Of a DNA stretch of 64,000 bases, positions 53,901 through 64,000 are shown piece after piece. Below the pieces are notes generated by a model. The model was not told where the DNA came from and did no database searches. It saw nothing but the letters and a program-made list of their open reading frames with translations. The DNA is from Acanthornis magna (taxonomy: Eukaryota > Chordata > Aves > Passeriformes > Acanthizidae): assembly GCA_036785705.1 (NCBI GenBank), contig JAWUZG010000070.1:1437001-1501000 (forward strand), given 5' to 3'. A program made the position numbers and the translations under genes. The stretch's first letter is position 1; each line of letters begins with the position of its first letter.

Positions 53901-56900
53901 CACTTGGAGATGCCTCTGAGCTTTCACCCTCCTCAGGCTGAGGACACAAACCTTAGGATAGGGGCGAGGAGAGGAACAACAGGCTGGAATCTGGTTACTG
54001 AATGAGCCACCTGGCCACCATAGCAGCAGGGAAGCCTGCACCAAGGATCCTGCACACCAAGGCTCAGAATCCATCTGTATTTCATTAATCCTTGCCCCAA
54101 CACAGCTCAACCTTCCGGATTTCTCCAACAGGTCCTGGACAACCTCTGCAGCCCAACAAGCCCACCAAGCACAGCAGGATCCTCCCAGGGCTGGGAGCAC
54201 CTGGGAAGTTTGTTACCTCTGTCCATGTAGATGCTCCCAGTCTCTGTGGCAGCTTTCCACCTCTCTGCAAAGCCACCCTGATGTCCCAAAGAGCTTGGGG
54301 TCAGCAGAGCTCCCATGATCTGCCTGAACTTTGGAGGCAAACCAGTAGGGAGCTCGGGAAGCTGGCAGTGCTGCTAGCCTGGATGAGTCAGGAACTTTCC
54401 GATAATATCTAAGGGGTATAAATTCGGATCCCGAGCCAGAACTGGAGGCAGGAACAATCCTTGGCTGCTGGCTGAGTGCTCCCGGCCAAGAAGGTCACAA
54501 GTCACAGGGACTCTTCCCAGGGGAGCAAGCACGACCGAAGGCACTGCTCAGCTCAGCCCTGCTCTTCCCTATGAACAATCCCTGCCCCTGTGCCAGTGCT
54601 GTGCTATCCCCTTCTTCCTCCAAGCCGTGGGTGATCTGGGACCCAGCCACTGCCCTCGGGGTCTCACCCACAGGAGGCAACCCCAGGAAATCCCAGCCAT
54701 GGTCCCAGAGGCAGTGCAGGCTGCTTCTGAACGGAGTTAGGATTAAGGGACAAAAGGGACCTGGTTGAGGGTTCCCTCGGCTGGTGCTCCACGTGTCCCC
54801 ATGTCACTGCACCCAGCTCACGGGCCGCCTGTTTGTCCTCTACCAACACATCTGAAAGGAAAAAATCAACGGGAAAAGAAAAGCCAAAGGAGAGCGTTTC
54901 TTTGTTTCCCCAACACCTGTTCTGCAGGAGCTGCTGCCGGGAGCGGTGCCCCGGAATAAGGGACAAAACACACAACGCTTCATTCAGCACCACATGACTT
55001 GGAAGGCTAAAAACACCTCGACCAGGGGCTGTCAGAGGGACTGAGGGATGTTAGCTCCCAGAGGATGCCGAGCATAGCTCAGCCCTGAGGAATTTGCTCA
55101 TCTAATTCACTTAAGGCAGTTGACCACCCTGGTGGAATCCAGCACAGAGCCGAGGCAGGGAAGGGACTGCTAGGACGAGGTAACCACCTAGGAGAGCAGT
55201 GGTGTCACACTCCAGAGCCCCACAGGAGCTTTGGAAAGTCCTTCTTCTAGATTTTCTTCACTAGGAGTACAGAAAACAGCCAAGGAATGAAGAATCCAAA
55301 GCCATGTCATTCAAATATCCTGCTCTCGGGGAATATTAACCCTAACCCCTTGCCAGCCTGAGGAATGAGCCTGATGAGTCTTCTCTCCCTCCTACTGCCA
55401 TGCTGCTCTCCAGGCTCTTGGAAGACATGCAGAGGGGCAGGACTTGCCCTTGCAGGAGCTGAGCTATGCTCATGCTCCACTTGGGAAAGAGCTGCCTGAC
55501 CTGGGCTGGCAGCCTCTCCAGAATGCATTTCCCAGGCACTCCAAAAGCCATTGCAGCAAATCCTAAATTGCTCTGCCAGCTGAAACGCAGCATAAAAGCC
55601 ACCAGAGAACATCTCCAGCCCGAGTGAATGACATCAGATTGGAGCAGCCACGCCGCAGCAAACAAACATCCACTGATAAGGCCGAGATAGAGCTTTTATC
55701 AAGCTTCGCTTCAGAACTCATCGCCTCCGACGCAGCCATCAGGAGATCCACATGACCTAACCCACATGCTCGCTCTCAGCCCAAATTAACCACAGCACCC
55801 AAGCCCCAGCTGCAGCCAGGGATGCTCCTCCAGCAGCCAAGGCCAAAGGGATAATGAGAGTTTCCATAACATGCATATTATTTGCTCTGCCTGCCAGCAG
55901 CAGATCCTGACTGTAGTCACACAGGGAATGCAGCCACCTGTTCTGAACAAGGGATATAACAACAGGAGAAACACAAGGAGAGCTGCTGGACACACACACC
56001 ATGCTGTGTTTGTGCAGTCAGCCTGGGTACCACTTTCTGTGCCAGCCCAGCAGCCGGGTTTGGAGCAAACACCCCAAAAACACACGTAACCAAGACCGAA
56101 CCTAAGCATCATGCTACTCTTTACAGCAAAACTCAGTGGTAACCTCAGTCTTTAATCAGAAGAGTGAGCAAAAAAAGACCTTTTGCTGCTCCTCACAAAA
56201 TGCTGATGACAGAACAACCCTGAGTCCCCTGAGTGTGCCTTGGTTTATAACCAGGTTAAGTGATGCAGAGCAATAAAACAATCTAGGTTTAAATATAAGT
56301 GAGGATTTCCTGCTCATGACCTCGTTGGCTTGGCTTTGGTTTCTGTGGCTGGGGATTCCCATAACTTGTGCTGGCTTTTTTGCAGTTCCCCTCCCCCTTG
56401 TTAATGCTCAGGTATAACTTTCATTGTATTTCTTTGCCATAAAACCAGCAGCATCTGGCTGTGGATGGCAAAAGCTGCCCTCAAAGTAGCTAGGACTAAA
56501 CCAAACTGGTTTTTGCTTTGGGTTCAACGAGTTTTTCCAGCTGTTCAGCCCTGCACGGCCTCACCTTCCCTGTCACCCTGCAGTTTGGGATTTGGGGATG
56601 TCCACTTCTCTCCTGGCTGGCTGGAGGCCCCATGCAGTGCACAGGGGTGTGACTGAGCTCTGTGCTGCTGTGGGGGAAGGAACACAGAGGATGTGGTGGT
56701 TGGTTTGGGCCTCTAACTTGTGCCTTTCTTTTTCTGGGGAACTGCTGTGGACTCCTGCCTCGTTATCCCCAAGAAATAGGGATGATGGGGAGGTCTGGGA
56801 GCAGCTCTGCAGGCTCTAAACTCTGTCTCGCACCCACCAAGCTTTCCATGCCATTGCGGAGGGACACGCCCAGCTGGATTGGTAATGGGAAATGGTAACT

Positions 56901-59063
56901 CCTGGGGGCATCTCCAGCTCGAGGTGTGCAGCAAAGCCCCAGTGCTGCATGTGCATGCTGGTGACCCCCAAAGTTAGCAGCAGCACCCCTGGGTGATGCG
57001 CTGCTCCACTCCTTCCTGCTCTCTCTCCTCTGTTTTCGGTGACAGGCTCTGCTGGCGACGGTATGAAACCAGTTCTGAGAGGAGGCAGAAACCCAGGGAG
57101 AGAACCAGGGGCCAGAAACACCAACAGGTAAAAGGCAAAGCTATTCCCTGCCCATGTGAAGAAGCCAAGGCCGTCAGATCCAATAAATCTGCAGTTGCTC
57201 TGATTTACTGGCGAGCCGAGCTGGCTTCCTGCATGATTAGTTTTATTCTGCTGCATGGTCGTTAAGTGGTTTAGGTCTAATTGCTCTGAAGCTTTCTGTA
57301 GCTAAGAGAAACAGCTACACAACAGAAATCCCTGCGCTGTGTCCGCGTGTCCCTCACCATCCCAAGCCTCTGTCCCAACCCATCAGCTGGCCAGGGCACC
57401 CTGGGGATGTCCCTCCCAGAGGATGGGGCTGCTGCTGAGCCAGCCCATGAGTATCCACCTCCCTGGATGCACCAGCATCACCTCTTGGAGATGCACGGCC
57501 TGCCTTTTGCAAAAGGGAAGAGCAAAATCCATGCGGCTAAATAAAGGTGGGGGCTTTGGGAATCCGGCAAGGAGAGATTGCAAGCGAGGTCCTCCTCCCT
57601 GGCTGGGGAGCAGCGGCTGCTGCATGGGAGGAGGGAGCTGATGTGGAGGCCTGGCCACTCTCACACACTTTCCAGACCCTGAGGAATGCTGTTGCAGGCA
57701 GACTCCCCTTGAGGATCCAGGAGGAAAGCTTCGCCACCCTGCAGTCTCCACTCTTCCCAGCTGGAAATAACTTAAAATTCACATGGTTCCCTGCATGCTG
57801 CACAAGCCTTCCTTCCTAGCCTGGGGTTGGTGTCCAAGCTCTCCCCAGGCACTGCCTGCCCCATGAGCCAAACCCAGAGGTGAGGATTGTTGGTGGCACA
57901 ACAAACACACCCTCCACGCAAAGAAAATGTGGTGTTTGCCCCCCGAAAGGTAAACATCGCTTAATTATTCAACTCATGAAGCCCTTGATCCTGATGCTGC
58001 AATTAAATCATAGCAGAAAAGAAGGTGAAGAGAAATTTTTAGCTGTATTTTTCCCTTCTGAGAGTGATGAAACACCCTCTGGCTACTGGTCAGCCTGTAC
58101 AGCCAGAGGTATCTGATGAGGACCGGGGTGGAAAGCAGTAGTTGACAGCACCAGCTCTTTCTAAAAGGATGTTTTGTTTGTTTAAATAAAAAATACATTC
58201 AGTATTGCACATTATAGTCTTGAAACACGCCAACAGGTGTTATGCTGTGCTGATTTCCCTGGGGAAGGGGAATAAGGGATCCCATGGGAGGGGATGCTGT
58301 TGGCTCTTTGGGGCTGGCAGATGGACCTGCCCGCTTGGGACACCTCACAGTACTTTTTCCCAGGCACATATCTTGGATATGGCTCTGGAACCAGCCAGGA
58401 GTTTTGCAAGCAGCAGCTCTGCCCAAGCGACAACTCCCCAGCTCCGTAATTTTCCTGGCTGGCTGCTAATTAGTGCTTCTAGGTGCAGCTTCCAACATGC
58501 ATCACCCCCATTCCAGCCCCTCCCAGGGGGAGAAGGAACTGGGTTCGGCAGAGAGAAATTTTAGAGCATCCTCTGGTGTTAGAGGCTGATTGCTCATTTG
58601 GGCTGGGACGGGATAATTACCCATCTCCCCTGTCCTTCAGCTCATGGGGAGCAGAGTGCTTCAAGATTTGCCTCCTCAAAACAGCCCATGAGGCTCCGAG
58701 ACCCCCAAAAAGCAGCTCTTCCACCCCAGTCTCCATGAAGAAGCACCCAAAACCTTAAAAGCCAAGAGCTGCTTCTACGAGGCACTTACAAACATCTCAG
58801 CTGGGGCACAGGGGGAATTGCTGAAGGGGAGAGTGGGCTCGGGGCTGGGCATCATGTCAGGAAAGCAAAGCAGGTTTCAATTTACATCCAGAGTAAGGAG
58901 TAATAACAGGATAAAAACTTCCTTGTGCGAGACGCTGTTATTTCATTACGTGGCCAGGCAAAGCCCAGACTTATTTTACTCCTGCCCAGTGACGTCTTCA
59001 TTGTCATTTAGTCCTGAAGAATGAGCTTGAAGCACAGTTAAGTCGTGCTTTGTGTTTCCTCCC

Positions 59064-59103
<40 letters not shown>

Positions 59104-60536
59104 CGATAGATAGATAGATAGATCGACCGAGATATAGGGTTTTTCAAAAAGAATTGTTTCAATGAGGACAAAAAAGTAATAGAAATCATCTGAAAGATGC
59201 AGGGAGCAGCCTGAGAGCCATGGGACCACAGTCCAGGGAAATCTTTTCTGTTTCTTCTGCCAAGCCTCGCTGGCGTTGGTGCTTTAGAGAGGGATGGTCG
59301 TGGGAACAACTTTGGGTTTGGCCCGGGCGCTGGGAAAAACCCGCCTCCCGACCCCAAAGGTTGATTCCCAGCAGAGACTGGCTGCTTTGGGGGCAAATTT
59401 GGGCCGGTGAAGGAGGAGAACACCATCCCCAGCATCCCTGAGGAGCAAAATGTTCACCCCCATCCCTCCCAAACGCATTTGCTCGGAAAGCACAGAAACA
59501 GGAGCTCGCTGGCAAATTCCCCCTTCACAGGGAGAAGTGCTCATCCAGCTCTCCCTCCCCTCACACGGCTGCGGTCACCCATCCGGGGAAGGTCTCCCAC
59601 ATGCTGACGCGGTCCGGGCTGATGGCTTGGGGTCCTGCCCAGCCGCCGGTGTGGGGACGAGGGGCTGGCTGCGGGCTGTCACACGGAGCTCAGCCCTGGC
59701 CCAGCCCCGGCCCCTCGCGCTGCTCTGCCGGCAGCAATGTGACAATGACAGCTCAGCCGATGGATTTCTCCTCGCGCGCGTCCCCGGTTATGCAAGTGTG
59801 TTTTCCATGTTTCTGAGCAAGCAGCTCCTCGTGTTTATTAAAAGCCCAGCCCGGGCGGGCGGAGGGGTGACCTGCGCTCGCTGTCGCATCAGCCGGGGAC
59901 AGAACTGTCCCCTCTGACCGTCTCGGTGCGGGGAAGATGTCAAAGCGGGTGTTTTTGTGGGATAGGGAGGCTGGCGCTGCCGGGGGGAGATGCCTGGAGC
60001 TGGGGGGAAAGCGCCGGGGGCCGGGGGTGCGGGAGCCTCCGCTCAAGGCCAGCGAGAGCCATAACAGCGCCTTCAAAGCGGTGACCGGGGAGGGGAGGGG
60101 GATGCAGGACCGGGGGGCAGTCCAGCCCGGGCAGGGGTGCCCGTGAGGAGAAGCTGGTGGTCCCATCAAGTTGTCCTCCTTCAGGGCAGTCGAGGACTCT
60201 GCTGGGGACCCCTCTGAGGGGCGAGGGGTGAGGAAAAGAAGGGTGAAACACCTCTTGCCCGACCCCACCGGTGTCATTGGCCGTGACCCCCCTCTCGGGG
60301 GGTGTGAGTGGGACCCGTGGTGGGGGCTGCTCCGCGGAGCCCTTCTCCGGGAAGGAGCCGGGCTGCCCCCGGCACACGCGGGGCTGCCTTCTTCCCCGTC
60401 CCCAGCGCACCGCTCCCAGCCCGACACCGGCGGGTCCCCGGCGGGTCCCCCCCTGCCCATCCCGGTGCGACGGCGGGCGCTTACCTGCCGGGAGGAGGAG
60501 GAGGCCGAGGAAGAGGAGGCGGCAGCAGCAGCCCAT
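50942..60536 (-). CDS. PARM1: PARM1, prostate androgen-regulated mucin-like protein 1, 4 coding exons
   Basis: PARM1 is a single-pass, mucin-like glycoprotein of Golgi, endosome and plasma membrane. Coding exons (minus): 60485-60536, 52380-53051, 51578-51656 and 50942-51026; 888 nt, 295 aa plus stop (human about 310). Residues 1-17 are a Leu-rich signal peptide beginning MGCCCRLLF. Residues 18-241, nearly all in one exon, form a Pro/Ser/Thr/Ala-rich ectodomain suited to O-glycosylation, with an N-glycan site at N83 (NAT). A membrane segment rich in Val/Ile spans about 244-265 and starts [12 protein letters not shown]. The 27-residue tail holds [14 protein letters not shown] and an NPLY (289-292) endocytic-type motif and, as I recall it, equals the human tail. 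The gene is divergent from the BTC-like exon, as in human. The mucin domain alone would not identify it; the tail does. Confidence 0.95.
53052..60484 (-). other. PARM1: PARM1 intron 1
   Basis: This 7.4-kb intron separates the signal-peptide exon from the mucin exon. I find no coding exon inside it on either strand. The only clear repeat is the TAGA microsatellite at about 59064-59125. The 5' part is GC-rich and continuous with the CpG island, which produces long meaningless open frames. Confidence 0.75.
59064..59125. repeat. TAGA microsatellite
   Basis: About fifteen tandem GATA/TAGA units with two ATCG interruptions near 59102 and 59122. It lies inside PARM1 intron 1 and is likely polymorphic in length. 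Confidence 0.95.
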
Positions 60537-60810
60537 GGTGCCGGCGGCGCTGGCAGCCGCGGCGGGAGGGACGCACCGCCCGGCCCCGCCGCCGCCGCCC
60601 CGGCCCGGCCCCCGCCGCCGCCCCCTGCCCGCGCCCGGCCCACAGCGGCACCTGCCGGCCCCGGGCACCGCGGCGGGGATGCGGGACCGGCACCGCCGGG
60701 ACGCGGGCACAGCGCGGGGGATGCGGGCGCCGGGCACCGGGTGCCAGGCAGCGTCACCGGTGCGTGGCAGGGACTGACCGCAGGGCACCGGGCAGGCCAT
60801 GCTGGGTGCG
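60240..60810 (-). promoter_or_regulatory. PARM1: PARM1 CpG-island promoter and 5' UTR
   Basis: Extremely GC- and CpG-rich sequence surrounds the PARM1 start codon at 60536. Frames up to 395 aa on minus and 299 aa on plus cross it, but they run through the PARM1 exon/intron boundary and have no family resemblance. Confidence 0.7.
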
Positions 60811-60819
60811 GCACCGGGA

Positions 60820-61140
60820 CTGGGTGGGGGGACCAGTCGTCCTGCCGTGGGATGAGGCACTGGGCACTCAGTACGGGACTCTCAGCACTGGGCTGGGTGC
60901 TGCGACCAGCCCGCCTGCCCTGGGGTAAGGCACTGGGCACTCAGCACGGGACACTCAGCACTGTGCACTCAGCACTGGGCACTCGGCACTGGACACTCGG
61001 CACTGGGCACTCGGCACTGGACACTCGCACTGGGCTGGGTGCTGGGACCGGCCCGCCTGCCCTGGGGTAAGGCACTGGGCACTCGGCACTGGGCTGGGTG
61101 GTGGGACCAGCCCGCCTGCCTTGGGATGAGGCACTGGGAT
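60820..61140. repeat. Two-level tandem repeat upstream of PARM1
   Basis: A longer unit built on GGGCTGGGTGCTGGGACCAG, CCCGCCTGCCCTGGGGTAAG and GCACTGGGCACTC recurs about four times. Between copies there is a variable number of short GGCACTCGGCACTGGACACT-type subunits of about 10-11 bases. The copies differ by single bases and in subunit number, as in a variable-number tandem repeat. It lies about 300 bases upstream of the PARM1 start codon. Confidence 0.88.
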
Positions 61141-61315
61141 TGGATGCTGAGTGCCACGGGCTAAGTGAGCCTCACACACTAAGGACTAGGCGTGGGGTGC
61201 TCCTGTACCAGCCAGTGACACCCACTTAGGGTGCCCTGTGTCACTGCCACTTGTCCCTCTTCATCCTCAGGGTCATGCCAGCTCCTGCCTGAATACAAAG
61301 GTGATCTCCTGGCAC

Positions 61316-61490
61316 AGGGTGCCCAGAGAAGCTGTGGCTGCCCCATCTCTGGAAGTGTCCAAGGCCAGGTTGGATGGGGCTTGGAGCAACCTGGGATAGG
61401 TTGGAAGGTGTCCCTGCCCATGGCAGGGGGTGGGACTGGATGAGCTTTAAGGTCCCTTCCAAACCAAACTGTTCTGTGATTCCACGACTC
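61316..61490 (+). mobile_element. CR1 fragment between PARM1 and BTC
   Basis: Sense CR1 3' end: CAGGGTGCCCAGAGAAGCTG, CCAAGGCCAGGTTGGATGGG and GGTCCCTTCCAAACCAAACT, ending with one octamer-like TTCTGTGATTCC near 61470-61482. It is 5'-truncated. Confidence 0.93.
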
Positions 61491-63560
61491 TGGTCCTCCC
61501 TGGGGATCCCCTTGCCTGCTGCATCCAGGGGCGCTGGTGCCTGGAGTGGGGGACAACACAGGTATACAAATCCAGAGGAGCCAGGCCAGAGCCAGGCAGC
61601 AGGGTCCTGCCTTTCCATGGCACAAGCAGCTCCCAAAATGCAGCTCCCAGTGCCCAAAGGACCCAGCCAGGAGACACCTGTGGCACAGCAGGAGGTACAA
61701 GGACCATTTTTTTACCTCTTTCCTTCTGGAAAGAGCTGTGCTGTGGGTGAAATGTTTTCAGGCTGAACTCATCCCCTCCAGGCTTTTGCATGCTCGCTAT
61801 GGAAAAGGATTCACGGAGCCCAGGCTGTGGCCAAGCTATCTTTAACTGGGGTTACTCAGCCCTCTATTCTGTTGTATTGTGTGGCATTTTCTCAGGACGG
61901 ATCCTGGCTCTGGGCCCAAAACAGCAGGACACAAAATCCAAGTCAGCTGGCATTCCTGAGGCAGACGGGTGTCGGGCGATATCAGCATCTCAGCTCTCCT
62001 TGAAACCTTTCCTCTGCTTGGGAGGAGGAAAAATAACGCTGTTATTGCTGCGGGAGCTTGGTGCCGTGGGAACAGCTTGATAATCTCCCTGCTTCACTTC
62101 TCACATCACTTTTTTTTTGCTGTTGTTGTTGCTGATGGTGTCGCAGGCTTCCACGGGCAGGAGTTTTTGGAGGGGAGGGGCAGCGCTGGGTGCAGCCTCA
62201 CCGTGGCCCTGTGTGCAAACGCCGTGCCCGAGCTGGGTGTTGGGGTGCCAAGGGCTGGGCTCTGGGAACAGCCCTGAGGGCCATCAGCCTTGGGCTCCAG
62301 CTGCCACCTGCTGGTCACCTCTGTCTGGTCCTCCGAGCGTGGGAGGTCACCTCAGTAGAGCAGAGGACACATGGCCAGGGAGAGGTCCTTTTTTGGGGAT
62401 ACTTCTGCCAGCACTTTCCTATGGCTACTGGAGATTGGAAACCAGTGTCTCAGGTGACATCTGCCCTGAGCCTCCAGCTCTTTAAAAATATCTTTTAAAT
62501 GCTTTTCCCCGCCAGTTTTATCCAGATATGAAGGATGCTGGAGGGAAACTGTTTTCTTTTGGTGGGCACAAGGATTTTTTGGTGCCTGCCCCCTGCCTTT
62601 GCCCACCCCAACGGGATGAAGCTAGCTCCTTTTGGGTGGCCCTGTGCCACATCCCGGCGCCAGCTGCCAGTTTCGCTGGTCTTACCCAAGCCCCCAGCAG
62701 AGCTTTTGCACCATCCTGGTGGTTTATCACACCCTGCCTGCTTTTGGGGGGCCGCTGGCCGTGAGCCGGGGTGGCTGTGAGCCGAGGGGCCGGCCGTACC
62801 GGTGTGCCGGCGCTTGCAGCAGGAATTTTTGGCTGGCCGGGGCTGAGGGAGCTTGCTCACCCCCTGGCCAGGGGCCAAATGGCATGGCTGGGTGGCTGCC
62901 AGCGCTTGCATTAATAGCTGCCAGCTTGCGGTTTGAGGTCACCCGTTCTTTCCAGTCTTTCATTTCCACCTTAATTCGCGCCTGGAGCGACTCGGGGCCA
63001 GGAGCAGCTCCGCCGCCCCTCCCTGCCTGCGCCCCTCTTTGCCGGGAGGAGCTCTTTGGCTTTGCTTGGAGCCAGGACAGCATCAGCCCACGGCAAAGCA
63101 TCCCGACTGAGCAACCCCAGATGGCGGGAGGGGACGTGCCACCATCTGGGGGACACCTTCACCCCTGTGGGTCTCTTCTGTTCCTCAAGGTGTCACTCAG
63201 TGGGCCGCAAACATCCTGCCACACACCCCGAGGCAAAAAATACACCCCGAGGCAAAAAAATACGCCCCGAGGCCAGCGTGCGGAGGGCTTGTGCAGAGTC
63301 GCAGCCCCTTGCAGAATAATTTGGAGCTGCCGTCATTCCCTGCCAAGACCCTTGGGAGGGTGTTTTATAGCCGCTCGCTATGAATAAATCTACCTTTCCA
63401 CAACAAGCTGGACGGGGATAAATGGCTTTGGGGAGGTGAGGCTGGGCTTGGGTGCACGCCCTCCGTCCTTGTGGAATGGGGGTCCCCGGAGCCCCGCTCG
63501 GAACGCAGGGTGGCAGGATGGGGGACCCCTCTCGCTGCCCAAATCGCCGGGGATCTGGAG
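61491..63560. other. PARM1-BTC divergent intergenic sequence
   Basis: No coding exon is supported. The only structure I see is a short tandem repeat at 63223-63272. The interval lies between two divergent promoters and may hold regulatory sequence, but no specific element is recognisable. Confidence 0.5.
63223..63272. repeat. Short tandem repeat, about 19 bp x 2.5
   Basis: The unit ACACCCCGAGGCAAAAAAT occurs twice with slight variation, followed by a partial third copy (ACGCCCCGAGGC). Confidence 0.85.
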
Positions 63561-64000
63561 TGAGGTATCTGCTCAGCGCCTCCTGGCAGGACGGGGCCAG
63601 GCGTGGCTGCTGCGAGGTGGGACACGCGTGGGCGGGACACACGGGAGGGGACACGCCGGGGGGGCACCGCCAGTCCGCCAAGGGATGGCTCCGGCGGGGT
63701 GGGAGCCGCGCAGCTGGAGGAGGCGAGGCGCAGCAGCAGGAGGAGGAGGAGGAGGGCTGAGGTGCCAGAGCGGCCGCCCCCGTCCCGCCCCCCGCAGCCG
63801 CCGGGCACCGGGCACCGGGCAGGCGGCGGCGGCGGTGCGCATGGAGGCGGCGGCGGCGGCCCCGGCCCCGGGCGGCGGCCCCGGTACCCTGCTGCTCTGC
63901 CTGGCCCTCGCCTCCGGTAAGCACAGGGGTCCCCCTGCCCCGCCACCGGCCCGGTCCCGGGATACCCAGGGGCTGGCAGGGTGTTCCTCCGTGTCCCGGC
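63560..64000 (+). promoter_or_regulatory. CpG island of the BTC-like gene
   Basis: CpG-rich sequence begins near 63560 and continues to the window edge. It encloses the signal-peptide exon at 63841. Several GGAGGAGG-type runs lie just upstream of the start codon. Confidence 0.6.
63841..63916 (+). CDS. BTC: Probable betacellulin (BTC) first coding exon, gene continues past window
   Basis: The exon encodes MEAAAAAPAPGGGPG, then a hydrophobic stretch TLLLCLALASG, and ends at a donor CCTCCG|GTAAGC in phase 1. This is a signal peptide with an Ala/Pro/Gly-rich n-region. The EGF-like domain that would prove identity lies outside the window. The BTC call rests on position and orientation: in human, BTC lies next to PARM1 and is transcribed divergently, as here. 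The phase-1 end after the signal peptide is compatible with BTC. BTC is a transmembrane EGF-family ligand for EGFR and ERBB4. Any other secreted or membrane protein remains possible on sequence alone. Confidence 0.6.

Noticed and set aside
59753..60940. 395-aa open frame on minus across the PARM1 promoter
   Set aside because: It passes through the PARM1 exon 1 donor into intron 1 and upstream through CpG-rich and repeat sequence. No domain is recognisable, and GC-rich DNA lacks stop codons by composition.
60171..61070. 299-aa open frame on plus near PARM1
   Set aside because: It is antisense to PARM1 exon 1 and its C-terminal third is translated from the tandem repeat; compositional artefact.

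Overview
The window looks like a piece of a bird nuclear chromosome. It carries intron-split vertebrate genes with canonical GT/AG splice sites, short introns, CpG-island promoters and many fragments of CR1, the dominant retrotransposon of bird genomes. The closest references I know are human and mouse proteins, so the species is not identified. All gene names come from recognising encoded protein sequence and exon phase, not from a database search.

Layout, left to right. Positions 1-12.7 kb contain no coding exon I can support; by analogy with mammals this is probably the 5' intronic region of ALPK1 on the minus strand. TIFA (+) has a CpG island and first exon near 12.8-13.1 kb and one coding exon at 15327-15899. 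AP1AR (-) is complete, with ten coding exons from 30811 down to 19562 (301 aa). It is head-to-head with CDKL2 (+), which has twelve coding exons at 32968-39910 (550 aa). RCHY1 (+) has nine coding exons at 42797-45644 (263 aa). PARM1 (-) has four coding exons from 60536 down to 50942 (295 aa). The window ends in a signal-peptide exon at 63841-63916 (+), probably betacellulin (BTC).

Functional themes. TIFA, with its usual neighbour ALPK1, forms the ADP-heptose innate sensing axis upstream of TRAF6 and NF-kB. AP1AR (gadkin) links AP-1 vesicles to kinesin and restrains Arp2/3. CDKL2 is a CMGC kinase with a MAPK-like TDY loop. RCHY1 (PIRH2) is a RING-H2 ubiquitin ligase. PARM1 is a small membrane mucin and BTC an EGF-family ligand. 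They are neighbours by ancestry rather than one pathway.

Structural points. TIFA-AP1AR (human 4q25) and CDKL2-RCHY1-PARM1-BTC (human 4q13-q21) are fused here, with the junction at about 30.8-33 kb. THAP6 and ODAPH, which lie between RCHY1 and CDKL2 in human, are not visible; that gap holds a nested stack of CR1 fragments reaching the RCHY1 promoter. I found no CRISPR array, operon, tRNA, rRNA or viral gene, and nothing I would call a new biological system. The most useful leads are the synteny junction, the missing genes, CR1 at RCHY1 regulatory and splice sites, and the strongly uneven conservation within PARM1.
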